From assembly GCF_003667825.1 (NCBI RefSeq), contig NZ_CP033043.1:1241001-1305000 (forward strand): a stretch of 64,000 nucleotides of DNA, read 5' to 3'. This stretch comes from Metabacillus litoralis (lineage in GTDB: Bacteria > Bacillota > Bacilli > Bacillales > Bacillaceae). Shown piece by piece: positions 34,976 through 44,805 of the stretch. Made by a program: the position numbers and the translations under genes. The notes beneath the pieces are model-generated. The model saw only the letters and a list, made by a program, of their open reading frames with translations, was not told where the DNA came from and searched no databases. Numbering within the stretch: the stretch's first letter is position 1; each line of letters begins with the position of its first letter.

Positions 34976-37015
34976 ATGTATACGCTATCACTTAAAGTTC
35001 AAAAAAAGAATGGTTTACATATTCGCCTTGCTGCTACATTTATTATTACTCTACAATCGCTTTTAAAGGATAAAGAAGCAATTAAAAACAGCCATGTGAT
35101 TTATAAGGATAAAAAAGTTCAAGCGAACAATCTACTTTCCTTGGTTTCTTTAAAAATTGAACAAGGTGAAGAGTTTTTGCTAACATGTGCCGATGAAATA
35201 CCGCCACATGTAGCAAATCAAATCGTTGAGCTGTTTGAGGAAAAGGATGTTGAGAATGTAAAAGAAATGGAAGCTGACCTCATGATGATGGAAAACTCCT
35301 ATATTCTTCAAGAGGCCTTTACAAAACTTCCAAATGGAGTGGTTGTAGTTGATCGTGACAATGTGATTACATATGTTAATGATGCTGCTGTAAAACTACT
35401 CGAAAAACCTCCAAATGAACTCTATAACCATAAAGCTAATGCTGTTATTCCTCAATCAAGACTACATACCATCATGAAAACGGGTCAACCGGAATTCGCT
35501 CAAAAGCAAAAAATAAATCATTATACGATACTAACCAATCGATCTCCTCTAATTTTTCAGGATAAAGTCATTGGTGCAGTGGCCGTTTTTCAGGATATAT
35601 CGAACTTAGAAAAAATAACAAAAGAGCTCAAAGAAGTTCAGGAGTTACAACAAAGACTAGATCTTGTCTTACAATCCGTTTCAGATTTAATTGCCCTAAC
35701 AAATGAAAAAGGAGAATTTATCTTTATTAACGATGAAATGGATGGAATGCTGATCAAGAATAAAAAAAAGAAAAAAATTCAATCGATTATCGGTGACAAC
35801 CTTTGGAAGTCACATCAAAAATGCCCTGAACCTTTTATGAAAATTATCCAAGTGAATCATCAATTAACATATATTACAAAAATTAACCCAATTATATTTG
35901 ATGAAATCTTTCGCGGTACTGTCGTAACATTAAGTCCATTGGATGAAATAAAGATTCTTTTACAAAAACTAGAGCTAATGGAGGAAAGAACGAAGTATTT
36001 AGAGAGAGAATTATCAAAACATCAAAAACTGAATTCTGCTTTTAATAAAATCATTGGAAATAGTGAAGTTCTATTAGAATCCCTATCTATGGCTAATAAG
36101 GTTTCAAAAACAGATTCAACTGTACTGATAACAGGTGAAAGCGGTACAGGAAAAGAACTTGTTGCAAGAGCCATCCATGAGACAAGTGATCGTAGTGAAC
36201 GATCATATATCCGGGTCAATTGCTCTGCCATTTCACCAAATTTAATCGAAAGTGAGCTTTTTGGCCATGAAAAAGGTGCGTTTACAGGTGCTTACAAGGT
36301 ACATCGAGGAAAATTTGAACTAGCTGATAACGGAACTATTTTTCTCGATGAAATTGGTGACTTAAACTTGGATTTACAAGTAAAGCTGTTAAGAGTTCTG
36401 CAGGAAAAGGAAGTCGACCGTGTCGGTGGCTTCGAGCCGGTTAAAATCAATGTCAGGGTTATTGCAGCCACAAACAGAGACCTAGCGAAAATGATAGAAG
36501 AAGGAAAATTTCGTGAGGATTTGTATTATCGATTAAATGTAATTCCCATTCATTTACCACCGCTACGATCAAGAAAAGAGGACATTCCTCTCTTAATTGA
36601 GCATTTTCGTGAACATTTTAATCAACACTTGGGAAAAAATATCAACGGATTTGAACATGGTTTAATTGAGATATTATCGAACTACCATTGGCCAGGAAAC
36701 ATTCGCGAACTCGAAAACATCATTGAAAGGCTTTTTAATCTAACAGAGGATGATTTCTTGAAAATTAGAGATTTGCCCCATTATATATATAAAGAAGAGA
36801 GATCTTCTGCTTCTCAAAAACTAGACCTTTTACAAGCAAGTAACATTCTTACGCTCGATGAATATGAAAGGCAAATATTCACTCATGCATGTCAATATTA
36901 CCCTAGCTATAATCAGCTTTCTCATGCATTAGGAATTACACATAAAACAGCAGCAAAAAAAATAAGGAAATATGGTTTAGAGCACTTACTTGGTAAAAAA
37001 TATCAAAATACTTGA
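34976..37015 (+). CDS. Sigma-54-dependent activator with N-terminal HPr-like domain; probable regulator of dhaKLM
   Basis: 679 residues. Residues 1-95 resemble HPr: GLHIRLAATF places a histidine at residue 15 exactly as in HPr, but the Ser46 segment is replaced by ANNLLSL, so the serine is absent. Two PAS-like regions follow (about 105-210 and 225-320), then a sigma-54 AAA+ domain with Walker A GESGTGKE at 387-394 and the GAFTGA loop at about 434, and a Fis-type helix-turn-helix at the C-terminus (LSHALGITHKTAAKKIRKYG). Directly upstream of the sigma-54 promoter of dhaK. Phosphorylation of His15 by the PTS is a plausible signal. Confidence 0.88.
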   Translation: MYTLSLKVQKKNGLHIRLAATFIITLQSLLKDKEAIKNSHVIYKDKKVQANNLLSLVSLKIEQGEEFLLTCADEIPPHVANQIVELFEEKDVENVKEMEADLMMMENSYILQEAFTKLPNGVVVVDRDNVITYVNDAAVKLLEKPPNELYNHKANAVIPQSRLHTIMKTGQPEFAQKQKINHYTILTNRSPLIFQDKVIGAVAVFQDISNLEKITKELKEVQELQQRLDLVLQSVSDLIALTNEKGEFIFINDEMDGMLIKNKKKKKIQSIIGDNLWKSHQKCPEPFMKIIQVNHQLTYITKINPIIFDEIFRGTVVTLSPLDEIKILLQKLELMEERTKYLERELSKHQKLNSAFNKIIGNSEVLLESLSMANKVSKTDSTVLITGESGTGKELVARAIHETSDRSERSYIRVNCSAISPNLIESELFGHEKGAFTGAYKVHRGKFELADNGTIFLDEIGDLNLDLQVKLLRVLQEKEVDRVGGFEPVKINVRVIAATNRDLAKMIEEGKFREDLYYRLNVIPIHLPPLRSRKEDIPLLIEHFREHFNQHLGKNINGFEHGLIEILSNYHWPGNIRELENIIERLFNLTEDDFLKIRDLPHYIYKEERSSASQKLDLLQASNILTLDEYERQIFTHACQYYPSYNQLSHALGITHKTAAKKIRKYGLEHLLGKKYQNT

Positions 37016-37046
37016 TACTTTTTACCAATTTCCCCCTATAAACATT

Positions 37047-37060
37047 TTAAAACGCTTACA
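37047..37060. promoter_or_regulatory. Candidate cre site upstream of dhaK
   Basis: TTAAAACGCTTACA matches the cre consensus TGWAANCGNTNWCA except for the second base. It overlaps the terminator of the upstream regulator gene and lies about 20 bases before the -24 element of the dhaK promoter. Confidence 0.45.
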
Positions 37061-37075
37061 AATAAGCGTTTTATT
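37049..37075 (+). terminator. Terminator of the sigma-54 activator gene
   Basis: AAAACGCTT (37049-37057) pairs with AAGCGTTTT (37064-37072) with a 6-base loop, followed by ATTTGTTG. It would isolate the regulator from the dhaK transcript. Confidence 0.7.
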
Positions 37076-37078
37076 TGT

Positions 37079-37095
37079 TGGCATGGAACTTGCAA
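37079..37095 (+). promoter_or_regulatory. Sigma-54 (-24/-12) promoter of dhaKLM-HPr
   Basis: TGGCATGGAACTTGCA carries GG at 37080-37081 and GC at 37092-37093, exactly 10 bases apart, which is the strict -24/-12 spacing. It lies 37 bases upstream of the dhaK start and 64 bases after the sigma-54 activator gene. Confidence 0.85.
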
Positions 37096-37131
37096 TTAGG
37101 TTAACTGAAAATCAATAAAGGAGGAATACAA

Positions 37132-38127
37132 GTGAAGAAATTAATTAATGATGCCAATACAGTTGTTCAAGAAATGCTGGAGGGAATGGTTGCTGCACAT
37201 CCTAATAAACTTAAGTTATTACCAGATACAACAGTCCTTGTCAGAGCAGATGCTCCTGTTAAAGGAAAAGTAGGTTTAGTAAGCGGAGGTGGAAGTGGAC
37301 ATGAGCCTTCACATGCTGGTTACGTAGGAGTTGGAATGCTTGATGGTGCGGTTTCTGGAGAAGTATTCACCTCTCCAACACCTGATCAAGTTTTTGAAGC
37401 GATTAAAGCTGTTGATAGCGGTTCTGGAGTGTTATTGATTATTAAAAACTATACAGGTGATGTAATGAACTTTGAAATGGCTGCTGAATTAGCAGAGGCA
37501 GAGGGAATAAATGTTGCCAAAGTAGTAGTGAATGATGATGTAGCTGTTGAAAACAGTACATATACAACAGGGAGACGTGGTATTGCTGGTACTGTTCTTG
37601 TTCATAAGATCGCAGGTGCTGCCGCAGAGAGAGGGGCAACGCTAGAAGAGGTAGAGGCTATTGCAAATAAAGTGATTGATAACGTTCGATCAATGGGTAT
37701 GGCCTTAACGCCCTGCACCATCCCGGCTGTTGGTAAGCCAGGCTTCTCTCTTGGAGAAAATGAAATTGAAATTGGGATGGGAATCCATGGTGAACCAGGT
37801 ATTGAAAAAACCTCTATTCAAACAGCAAATACTATTGCTGAAACTCTCTTAACAAAAGTTCTGGATGATTTAAACATAAAACAAAATGATAAAGTAGCTG
37901 TTCTCATTAATGGTCTTGGCGCAACACCTTTGATGGAGCTTTATATTCTTAACAAAAAGGTCGCGAGTATCTTAGATGAACAACATGTGGAGATTTATGA
38001 CACTTTTGTTGGTGAGTTTATGACAGCATTAGAAATGGCAGGTTGTTCCATATCTGTTCTTAAACTCGATCAAGAACTAATGGAGTTACTTGATTCTCAT
38101 GCAAATACATTGGCTTTTAAGCGCTAA
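37132..38127 (+). CDS. dhaK: DhaK, PTS-dependent dihydroxyacetone kinase substrate-binding subunit
   Basis: Binds dihydroxyacetone covalently through a histidine hemiaminal; the kinase uses phosphoryl groups passed from DhaM through DhaL. The 331-residue protein shows [20 protein letters not shown] near residue 48, [30 protein letters not shown] near residue 103 with the catalytic aspartate, and [10 protein letters not shown] with the substrate histidine at residue 219. Start GTG 37132 with AAAGGAGGA upstream. First gene of a dhaK-dhaL-dhaM-HPr operon behind a sigma-54 promoter. Confidence 0.95.
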   Translation: MKKLINDANTVVQEMLEGMVAAHPNKLKLLPDTTVLVRADAPVKGKVGLVSGGGSGHEPSHAGYVGVGMLDGAVSGEVFTSPTPDQVFEAIKAVDSGSGVLLIIKNYTGDVMNFEMAAELAEAEGINVAKVVVNDDVAVENSTYTTGRRGIAGTVLVHKIAGAAAERGATLEEVEAIANKVIDNVRSMGMALTPCTIPAVGKPGFSLGENEIEIGMGIHGEPGIEKTSIQTANTIAETLLTKVLDDLNIKQNDKVAVLINGLGATPLMELYILNKKVASILDEQHVEIYDTFVGEFMTALEMAGCSISVLKLDQELMELLDSHANTLAFKR

Positions 38128-38163
38128 GAAAGGTAATAAATAACTGAGAAAGGACGTAATATC

Positions 38164-38796
38164 ATGGAATTCGATGTACCAAAAGCAAAGCACTGGATGA
38201 TGATTTTAAATTCAAAAATACAAGATCATAAACACGATTTAACTGATTTAGATTTAGCGATTGGTGACGGTGATCATGGGTTAAATATGGCAAGAGGTTT
38301 TCAAGAGGTTATGAATAAAATCGAAAATAAGGAATACCCGGACCTCTCTACTTTATTTAAAGAGATTGGGATGACAATTATCTCGAAAGTTGGTGGTGCT
38401 TCTGGTCCTCTTTATGGAACAGCTTTTATAAAAGCCTCTCCTATTTTTCAAGATAAGGAGTCTATTACTATATCTGAATTAGCCCAAGCATTTAATGCTT
38501 CCTTGGAAGGGCTGAAACTCAGAGGTAATGCTCAAATAGGAGATAAAACAATGATTGACGTCTGGGAGCCTGTTGTTACATTTATGATGGAACAAGGAGA
38601 TAGCTTACACCCAAATGATCTAGCTCAACTCGCAGAAAAAACGAAGGAAGCAACCAAAAACTTAGAAGCGAAAAAAGGTCGTGCTGCTTATCTTGGTAAA
38701 AGATCTATTGGACATATTGATCCAGGTGCGGCATCCTCCTGCTATCTATTTGAAGCATTAGCGAACGTATTAGAAGGAGAAGATTTTGATGAGTAA
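38164..38796 (+). CDS. dhaL: DhaL, ADP-binding phosphotransfer subunit of dihydroxyacetone kinase
   Basis: 210-residue subunit with tightly bound ADP that is rephosphorylated by DhaM. DLDLAIGDGDHGLNMARGF near residue 30 holds the aspartates that bind Mg-ADP, VGGASGPLYGTAF near residue 78 is conserved, and GDKTMIDVWEPV and GRAAYLGKRSIGHIDPGAAS complete the family signature. It starts 36 bases after dhaK and overlaps dhaM by 8 bases. Confidence 0.95.
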   Translation: MEFDVPKAKHWMMILNSKIQDHKHDLTDLDLAIGDGDHGLNMARGFQEVMNKIENKEYPDLSTLFKEIGMTIISKVGGASGPLYGTAFIKASPIFQDKESITISELAQAFNASLEGLKLRGNAQIGDKTMIDVWEPVVTFMMEQGDSLHPNDLAQLAEKTKEATKNLEAKKGRAAYLGKRSIGHIDPGAASSCYLFEALANVLEGEDFDE

Positions 38797-39184
38797 AGTA
38801 GGATTATTATTAATCTCACATAGTTATCACCTTGTAACTGGATTAAGAGAATTGCTGCAGCAAGTTCAGCCAGACGTTTCGATTGCTATCTCCGGAGGAA
38901 CAGATGGAGGAATTGGAACAAATGCGTTTGATATTAAGGAAGCAATAGAGTCTATCTATACTGAAGAAGGAATTGTGATTCTCTTTGATTTAGGAAGTGC
39001 TTTAATAAACGCAGAACTAGCATTAGAGTTGCTAGATAAAAATCAATCTAAGATTCGGCTAGCTGACGCACCGCTTGTTGAAGGAGGATTTGCAGCGGTT
39101 GTAGAGGCCGGTATTGGAGGCTCTCTTCAGGAGGTGATTGAGGCAGCAGAGGGGGCAAAACAACTGCAAAAAATCACACGATAA
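38789..39184 (+). CDS. dhaM: DhaM, EIIA-type phosphoryl donor of dihydroxyacetone kinase (single domain)
   Basis: 131 residues from ATG 38789, with AGAAGGAGAAG upstream; a TTG one codon earlier is less likely. The EIIA-like fold is seen in VGLLLISHSYHL with the phosphorylated histidine at residue 11, SGGTDGGIGTNAFDIKEAIE, and DLGSALINAELALELL. It lacks the HPr and EI domains fused to DhaM in Escherichia coli, so it depends on separate EI and HPr, as in other Gram-positive bacteria. Confidence 0.93.
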   Translation: MSKVGLLLISHSYHLVTGLRELLQQVQPDVSIAISGGTDGGIGTNAFDIKEAIESIYTEEGIVILFDLGSALINAELALELLDKNQSKIRLADAPLVEGGFAAVVEAGIGGSLQEVIEAAEGAKQLQKITR

Positions 39185-39210
39185 GAAAGGGTCAGGAGTG
39201 AGCGCAAGAT

Positions 39211-39471
39211 ATGATTGAAAAAGAAATAAAAATTAAAATTGAAAACGGTCTTCATGCAAGGCCCTCGGCAGAATTAATAAAATTAATGAATACTTTTAAA
39301 AGCACTGTTTATTTCAACATAGAGACAAAGAAGGTAAATGCCAAGAGCATTTTGAATCTTATGGGAGTCTCTATCCAAAAAAATCAATCAATTCGTGTGA
39401 TGATAGATGGCGATGATGAAGAGGAAGCATTACTTGCTCTTGAAGCATTTTTAACTGATGAAACACGCTAG
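39211..39471 (+). CDS. HPr-family phosphocarrier dedicated to the Dha operon
   Basis: 86 residues. Both key sites are in place: NGLHARPSAE with His15 and NAKSILNLMGV with Ser46, so unlike Crh it can carry PEP-derived phosphate, and it can also be a target of an HPr kinase. No enzyme I gene is nearby, so general EI must charge it. It is the last gene after dhaM, 26 bases downstream, with AGGAGTGAG as ribosome site. Confidence 0.9.
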   Translation: MIEKEIKIKIENGLHARPSAELIKLMNTFKSTVYFNIETKKVNAKSILNLMGVSIQKNQSIRVMIDGDDEEEALLALEAFLTDETR

Positions 39472-39545
39472 AATTGTAGCTGTTATGTTGATAAGAAATA
39501 TCTGACAAACATTTTTCTTTGAAAATAAAAATAAGGATGTTGGAT

Positions 39546-40112
39546 ATGACATTAGACAATCAAATCATTTTGCCTGCCTTACGAAACATGAAGGATTTTG
39601 AGAAATTATTAGATAGTCCCTATGAATATATTGTCTTGCTTGATCTACACATTGGAAATTTGAAGAACATCACAACAAAGGCTAAACAACATAAGAAAAA
39701 AGTACTCTTGCATGCTGACTTAATACATGGCCTAAAAGCGGACGATTATGGCCTTGACTACCTATGTCATCAAATTCAACCAGAAGGGATTATCTCAACA
39801 AGAGCAAATGTGATTTCAAAAGCTAAAGAAAAAGGTTTACTTGCTATTCAACGTTTATTTTTGTTAGATAGTAGTGCACTGAGTAAAGGCTGTGCTTTAA
39901 TTGAAAAAACAAAGCCAGATTATATCGAACTATTACCTGGGATTATCCCTGAAATTATACAGGAAGTTCATTTAAAAGTGAAAATACCTATTTTTGCTGG
40001 AGGATTTATCCGAACAACACAAGATGTAGAAAGCGCGATCCATGCAGGTGTAAAAGCTGTTACTACTTCAAACAAGGAGTTATGGAAACACTACACACCA
40101 ATACATGGATGA
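39546..40112 (+). CDS. glpP: GlpP, glycerol-3-phosphate-responsive antiterminator
   Basis: RNA-binding antiterminator that, with glycerol-3-phosphate, allows readthrough of leader terminators of glp genes and can stabilise their mRNA. The 188-residue protein contains VLLDLHIGNLKNI near residue 30, KKVLLHADLIHGLKADDYGL near residue 52, EGIISTRANVISKAKEKGL and DYIELLPGIIPEII, which match the GlpP family. Start ATG 39546 has AAGGATG eight bases upstream; earlier in-frame ATGs lack a site. Target leader lies just downstream at 40200. Confidence 0.92.
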   Translation: MTLDNQIILPALRNMKDFEKLLDSPYEYIVLLDLHIGNLKNITTKAKQHKKKVLLHADLIHGLKADDYGLDYLCHQIQPEGIISTRANVISKAKEKGLLAIQRLFLLDSSALSKGCALIEKTKPDYIELLPGIIPEIIQEVHLKVKIPIFAGGFIRTTQDVESAIHAGVKAVTTSNKELWKHYTPIHG

Positions 40113-40138
40113 AAATGAAGAATCATACAAATAGTTAT

Positions 40139-40152
40139 TGACAGCGCTTTCA
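40139..40152. promoter_or_regulatory. cre site upstream of glpFK
   Basis: TGACAGCGCTTTCA matches cre at all but one fixed position and is nearly the same as the cre of B. subtilis glpFK as I remember it. It overlaps a TTGACA hexamer (40138-40143), so CcpA binding would block RNA polymerase. Confidence 0.7.
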
Positions 40153-40202
40153 ATATCGATTAACTTATAATTAAGTTTATATCTTGTGACGGAGAATCGG
40201 AG

Positions 40203-40250
40203 ATCCACAGCAATCCCTTTATTTTTAAGGGTGTTTGCTGTGGATTTTTC
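40203..40250 (+). promoter_or_regulatory. glpFK leader terminator, probable GlpP antitermination target
   Basis: ATCCACAGCAA (from 40203) pairs with TTTGCTGTGGAT (ending 40245); inside, CCCTT pairs with AAGGG; TTTTTC follows. It lies in the leader about 65 bases before glpF, with glpP immediately upstream. B. subtilis glpFK and glpD have equivalent leader terminators relieved by GlpP. Confidence 0.8.
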
Positions 40251-40316
40251 TATGTTCTTTTACCAAGTAGCTCTATCACAAAAGGTAAACTACTTACGGA
40301 ATAAGGGGGAAATATC

Positions 40317-41144
40317 ATGACAGCTTTTTTAGGGGAACTCGTTGGTACGATGATTTTAATTATTTTCGGGGGAGGAGTAGTTGGAGGAGTTGTACTAAAA
40401 AATTCAAAAGCAGAGAACTCCGGATGGATAGTGATTACATTCGGTTGGGCTATGGCGGTAACATTTGGTGTTTATGCTGTTGGTCAGATAAGTGGAGCAC
40501 ATCTTAATCCAGCGGTTACATTAGGCTTAGCATCGATTGGAGATTTTCCTTGGAGTGATGTACCTTCTTACATTTTCGCCCAGATGATTGGTGCATTTAT
40601 TGGTGGAGTTATTGTCTTTTTTCACTATCTCCCACATTGGAAAGCAACAGAAGACAAGGGTGCTAAGTTGGCCGTATTTTCAACAGACCCAGCGATTAAG
40701 TCTACTCCAGCTAATCTCTTGAGTGAAATAATCGGAACATTTGTTTTAGTACTTGGTTTACTTACAATTGGCTCTAATTCATTTACTGAAGGTCTTAATC
40801 CGTTAATTGTTGGTTTCTTAATTTTAGCAATCGGTCTTTCACTTGGTGGTACAACAGGCTATGCAATCAACCCAGCTCGTGATTTGGGACCTAGAATTGC
40901 CCACTTCTTGTTACCGATTGCAGGCAAGGGAAGTTCAAACTGGAGTTACGCATGGATCCCAGTTGTTGGTCCAATAATTGGGGGGATTTATGGGGCACTT
41001 TTTTATAAGCAAGTTTTCTTAGGTGAAGGCAGTGCAGCATTTTGGGTATGTACTGCTATAGTGGTCATTATTGCTCTTACAGCATTCGCAAAAAGCAAAG
41101 GACACGATGCGACTGTTTCTTCTCATACAAAAGCATCTGTTTAA
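40317..41144 (+). CDS. glpF: GlpF, glycerol uptake facilitator
   Basis: Aquaglyceroporin of the MIP family, 275 residues, six transmembrane helices plus two half-helices. The two NPA boxes are GAHLNPAVTLG near residue 62 and GYAINPARDLGPR near residue 182; the aspartate after the second box is typical of glycerol-permeable channels. Followed by glpK 40 bases downstream. Confidence 0.95.
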   Translation: MTAFLGELVGTMILIIFGGGVVGGVVLKNSKAENSGWIVITFGWAMAVTFGVYAVGQISGAHLNPAVTLGLASIGDFPWSDVPSYIFAQMIGAFIGGVIVFFHYLPHWKATEDKGAKLAVFSTDPAIKSTPANLLSEIIGTFVLVLGLLTIGSNSFTEGLNPLIVGFLILAIGLSLGGTTGYAINPARDLGPRIAHFLLPIAGKGSSNWSYAWIPVVGPIIGGIYGALFYKQVFLGEGSAAFWVCTAIVVIIALTAFAKSKGHDATVSSHTKASV

Positions 41145-41165
41145 TATAAAATAAAGATCATTTAA

Positions 41166-42674
<1,509 letters not shown>

Positions 42675-42694
42675 TAGATAAAGATAAAAAGAAG

Positions 42695-42740
42695 ACCATA
42701 CTACCGTCTGAAACTTTGTGACGTGAGTATGGTTTTACTC
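42695..42740 (+). terminator. Terminator of glpFK
   Basis: ACCATACT (42695-42702) pairs with AGTATGGT (42726-42733) with an inner CGTC/GACG pairing, followed by TTTTACTC. Confidence 0.75.
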
Positions 42741-42751
42741 TTTCTGAAAAT

Positions 42752-42794
42752 AAACCATCACTACCTATTAAGATTAGTGATGGTTTAGTCTTTT
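42752..42794. terminator. Second hairpin between convergent glpK and the AcoR-like gene
   Basis: AAACCATCACTA (42752-42763) pairs perfectly with TAGTGATGGTTT (42775-42786), then AGTCTTTTT on the plus strand. It probably ends the minus-strand regulator transcript too. Confidence 0.75.
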
Positions 42795-44560
42795 TATTGC
42801 TGTAAATGATATTTTTTAATTTTAAGATAAAGTGTATTTCGACTTATTTTTAAAATTGAAGCAGCACGACTAATGTTCCAGCTCACATAATCTAACGTTC
42901 TTTTGATGACTTCTTTTTCTGAATGAACTAAAGAGGTCAGGGTTGCTTCATCTTCAGCAGACAATTCAGTCGTTCGTTCATACTCCGTTTCAAAATCAAG
43001 GTCCTTTGCAAGTATTTCATTCCCCTCAACTAAAAAGGAAGCTTGCATAAGAATACTATTAAGCTCTCTAACATTCCCCGGCCAATGATAAGAAAGCAGC
43101 TTTTCTTTTGCTTCACTTGAAAGATGAAGAGAAGGAGAATCTAACTTTTTTATTAAGTAATTTGAAAGCTCAATAAGGTCTGAACGTTCCCTTAAAGGAG
43201 GGATTGTCATAACGATTCCTTTAAGCCTATAATATAAGTCTTCTCTAAACCGACCAGCTTCAATTTCTTTCCGAAGATTTTTATGTGTGGCAGCGATAAC
43301 TCTCGTATTAATCGGGATTGGTTTTACACCGCCTACACGTGTTACCGCCTTTTCTTGAAGAACTCTTAACAAAACTGCTTGTGCCTTTAGTGGCATATCA
43401 CCAATTTCATCTAGAAAAATTGTCCCATCATTTGCCGCCTCAAATTTACCAACAACACCTTCACGATTTGCTCCAGTAAAGGCTCCTTTTTCATATCCAA
43501 ATAATTCACTCTCGATTAGAGTTTCGGGGATTGCGCTGCAATTAACAGCAATAAATGGCTGATCCTCTCGAAGCCCTGAGGTATGTAAGGATTGTGCAAT
43601 AAGTTCTTTTCCTGTCCCGCTTTCACCATAAATGATAATAGGAAAATCTGTTAACGCCGCTTTTTTTACCTTTTTTCTCACTTCATTCATTTTAGGGCAT
43701 GACCCTATAATATCTGTTATTGTGTATAATTTTTTATCCTTAGTTGTTTGCTTAGGGGCTTTATTAAAAGCCATAACAAGTCTTGATTGCTTTTGGAATG
43801 AATCTGAGATTACTTTTGTCTTATATCCTGATGTATGGTGAAACTCCTTACCAATACAATCTTCGCCTAGAAGCTGTCGTGCTGACTGATTTGCTCGGAT
43901 AATTCTTTTATCATCATCAAGAGAGAGAAGAGGGACTGTTGAAAAGCTAGTGATCGCTTCAAGCTCTTTTATGGTTATCACTTTTTCATGTGAAGCTTGA
44001 TCAAAAAGTAACCCATTCTGAATGGAAGTAGCCATGATTGTTGTTAAGGATATGATAAACGGGTGGAATAATTCCTTTCTAGCACTAATATTAACGGCTC
44101 CAATTAGTTCTCCGTCTGGTGAGTAAATAGGGCTTGCTGCACATGTGAGAAATTGATTTTTTACATAGAAGTGATGATCAGCATGGGTAATAATGGGTAC
44201 TTTTGCAGAGATAGCGAGCCCCATAGCATTTGTTCCTTTGTTTTCTTCGGACCAATTTGATCCTATTGATAAATAGTCTGTGGATCCTGAAGCATCCAGC
44301 TGTCCCACTTTATGAATGATGGTCCCGTTTCGGTCAACAATGACCACAACTAATTTTGAACAATAGCTAGAGGGAAGTGAGTTAATAACAGTAGTTGCAT
44401 GTTTAATCAATAACTCATTTTCTTTTATAAGTTGACGCAGGGCCTTACCGGTTAAAATTGAGTTTTCAATAGGATCTGTTTGAGAAAGACCAATCTCTTG
44501 ACAACGTTTCCAAGATTGATTAATCACATCATTCTGTTCATAAAAAATCTCTGTAAACAT
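42794..44560 (-). CDS. AcoR-like sigma-54-dependent activator, divergent from fdhA
   Basis: 588 residues. The N-terminal part (about 60-200) is a GAF-type sensor with GSNWSEENKGTNAMGLAI, typical of AcoR regulators. A short PAS region follows (about 205-265), then the sigma-54 AAA+ domain with GESGTGKELIAQ, the GAFTGA loop (GYEKGAFTGANREG) and LYYRLKGIVMTIPPLRERSD, and a Fis-type helix-turn-helix (ISRAASILKISRNTLYLKIK). It is divergent from the formaldehyde dehydrogenase gene, whose promoter is -24/-12, so that gene is its probable target. The inducer is unknown. Confidence 0.9.
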   Translation of the reverse strand: MFTEIFYEQNDVINQSWKRCQEIGLSQTDPIENSILTGKALRQLIKENELLIKHATTVINSLPSSYCSKLVVVIVDRNGTIIHKVGQLDASGSTDYLSIGSNWSEENKGTNAMGLAISAKVPIITHADHHFYVKNQFLTCAASPIYSPDGELIGAVNISARKELFHPFIISLTTIMATSIQNGLLFDQASHEKVITIKELEAITSFSTVPLLSLDDDKRIIRANQSARQLLGEDCIGKEFHHTSGYKTKVISDSFQKQSRLVMAFNKAPKQTTKDKKLYTITDIIGSCPKMNEVRKKVKKAALTDFPIIIYGESGTGKELIAQSLHTSGLREDQPFIAVNCSAIPETLIESELFGYEKGAFTGANREGVVGKFEAANDGTIFLDEIGDMPLKAQAVLLRVLQEKAVTRVGGVKPIPINTRVIAATHKNLRKEIEAGRFREDLYYRLKGIVMTIPPLRERSDLIELSNYLIKKLDSPSLHLSSEAKEKLLSYHWPGNVRELNSILMQASFLVEGNEILAKDLDFETEYERTTELSAEDEATLTSLVHSEKEVIKRTLDYVSWNISRAASILKISRNTLYLKIKKYHLQQ

Positions 44561-44670
44561 TTTATGATTATTACCTCCTCTACACGTTAAGGCAATTTAT
44601 TCTTTGATTCTATTATACTATTTTTTCAATAATCAGGAAAATCTTAGTTTTAGATTGTCTTAAATTAGGA

Positions 44671-44681
44671 CACAATTTGTG
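44671..44681. promoter_or_regulatory. Inverted repeat, candidate upstream activator site
   Basis: CACAATTTGTG is a perfect palindrome with 5 bp arms, 64 bases upstream of the -24 element, the usual distance range for an enhancer site of a sigma-54 activator. Only one copy was noticed. Confidence 0.35.
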
Positions 44682-44688
44682 CACTTTT

Positions 44689-44702
44689 TGAACACGCTTT
44701 CA
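44689..44702. promoter_or_regulatory. Candidate cre site upstream of fdhA
   Basis: TGAACACGCTTTCA fits the cre consensus except for one base (C at position 5). It lies between the candidate activator site and the -24/-12 promoter. Confidence 0.55.
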
Positions 44703-44743
44703 AACATGTCATTTTTAAAGAAATAAATACTAGCCTTTCGGGT

Positions 44744-44760
44744 TGGCACAGAAATTGCTT
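44744..44760 (+). promoter_or_regulatory. Sigma-54 (-24/-12) promoter of the formaldehyde dehydrogenase gene
   Basis: TTGGCACAGAAATTGCTT has GG at 44745-44746 and GC at 44757-44758 with the required 10-base gap, and matches TGGCAC-N5-TTGC fully. It lies about 48 bases before the start codon. Confidence 0.9.
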
Positions 44761-44805
44761 ATAGATAATTGTAAGAAATGAAAGAAAAAAGGGGATGAGT
44801 GAAAG

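Noticed and set aside
40203..40250. T-box or protein-free riboswitch in the glpF leader
   Set aside because: No T-box sequence and no aptamer-like junction; the simple long terminator and adjacent glpP fit antitermination by GlpP.
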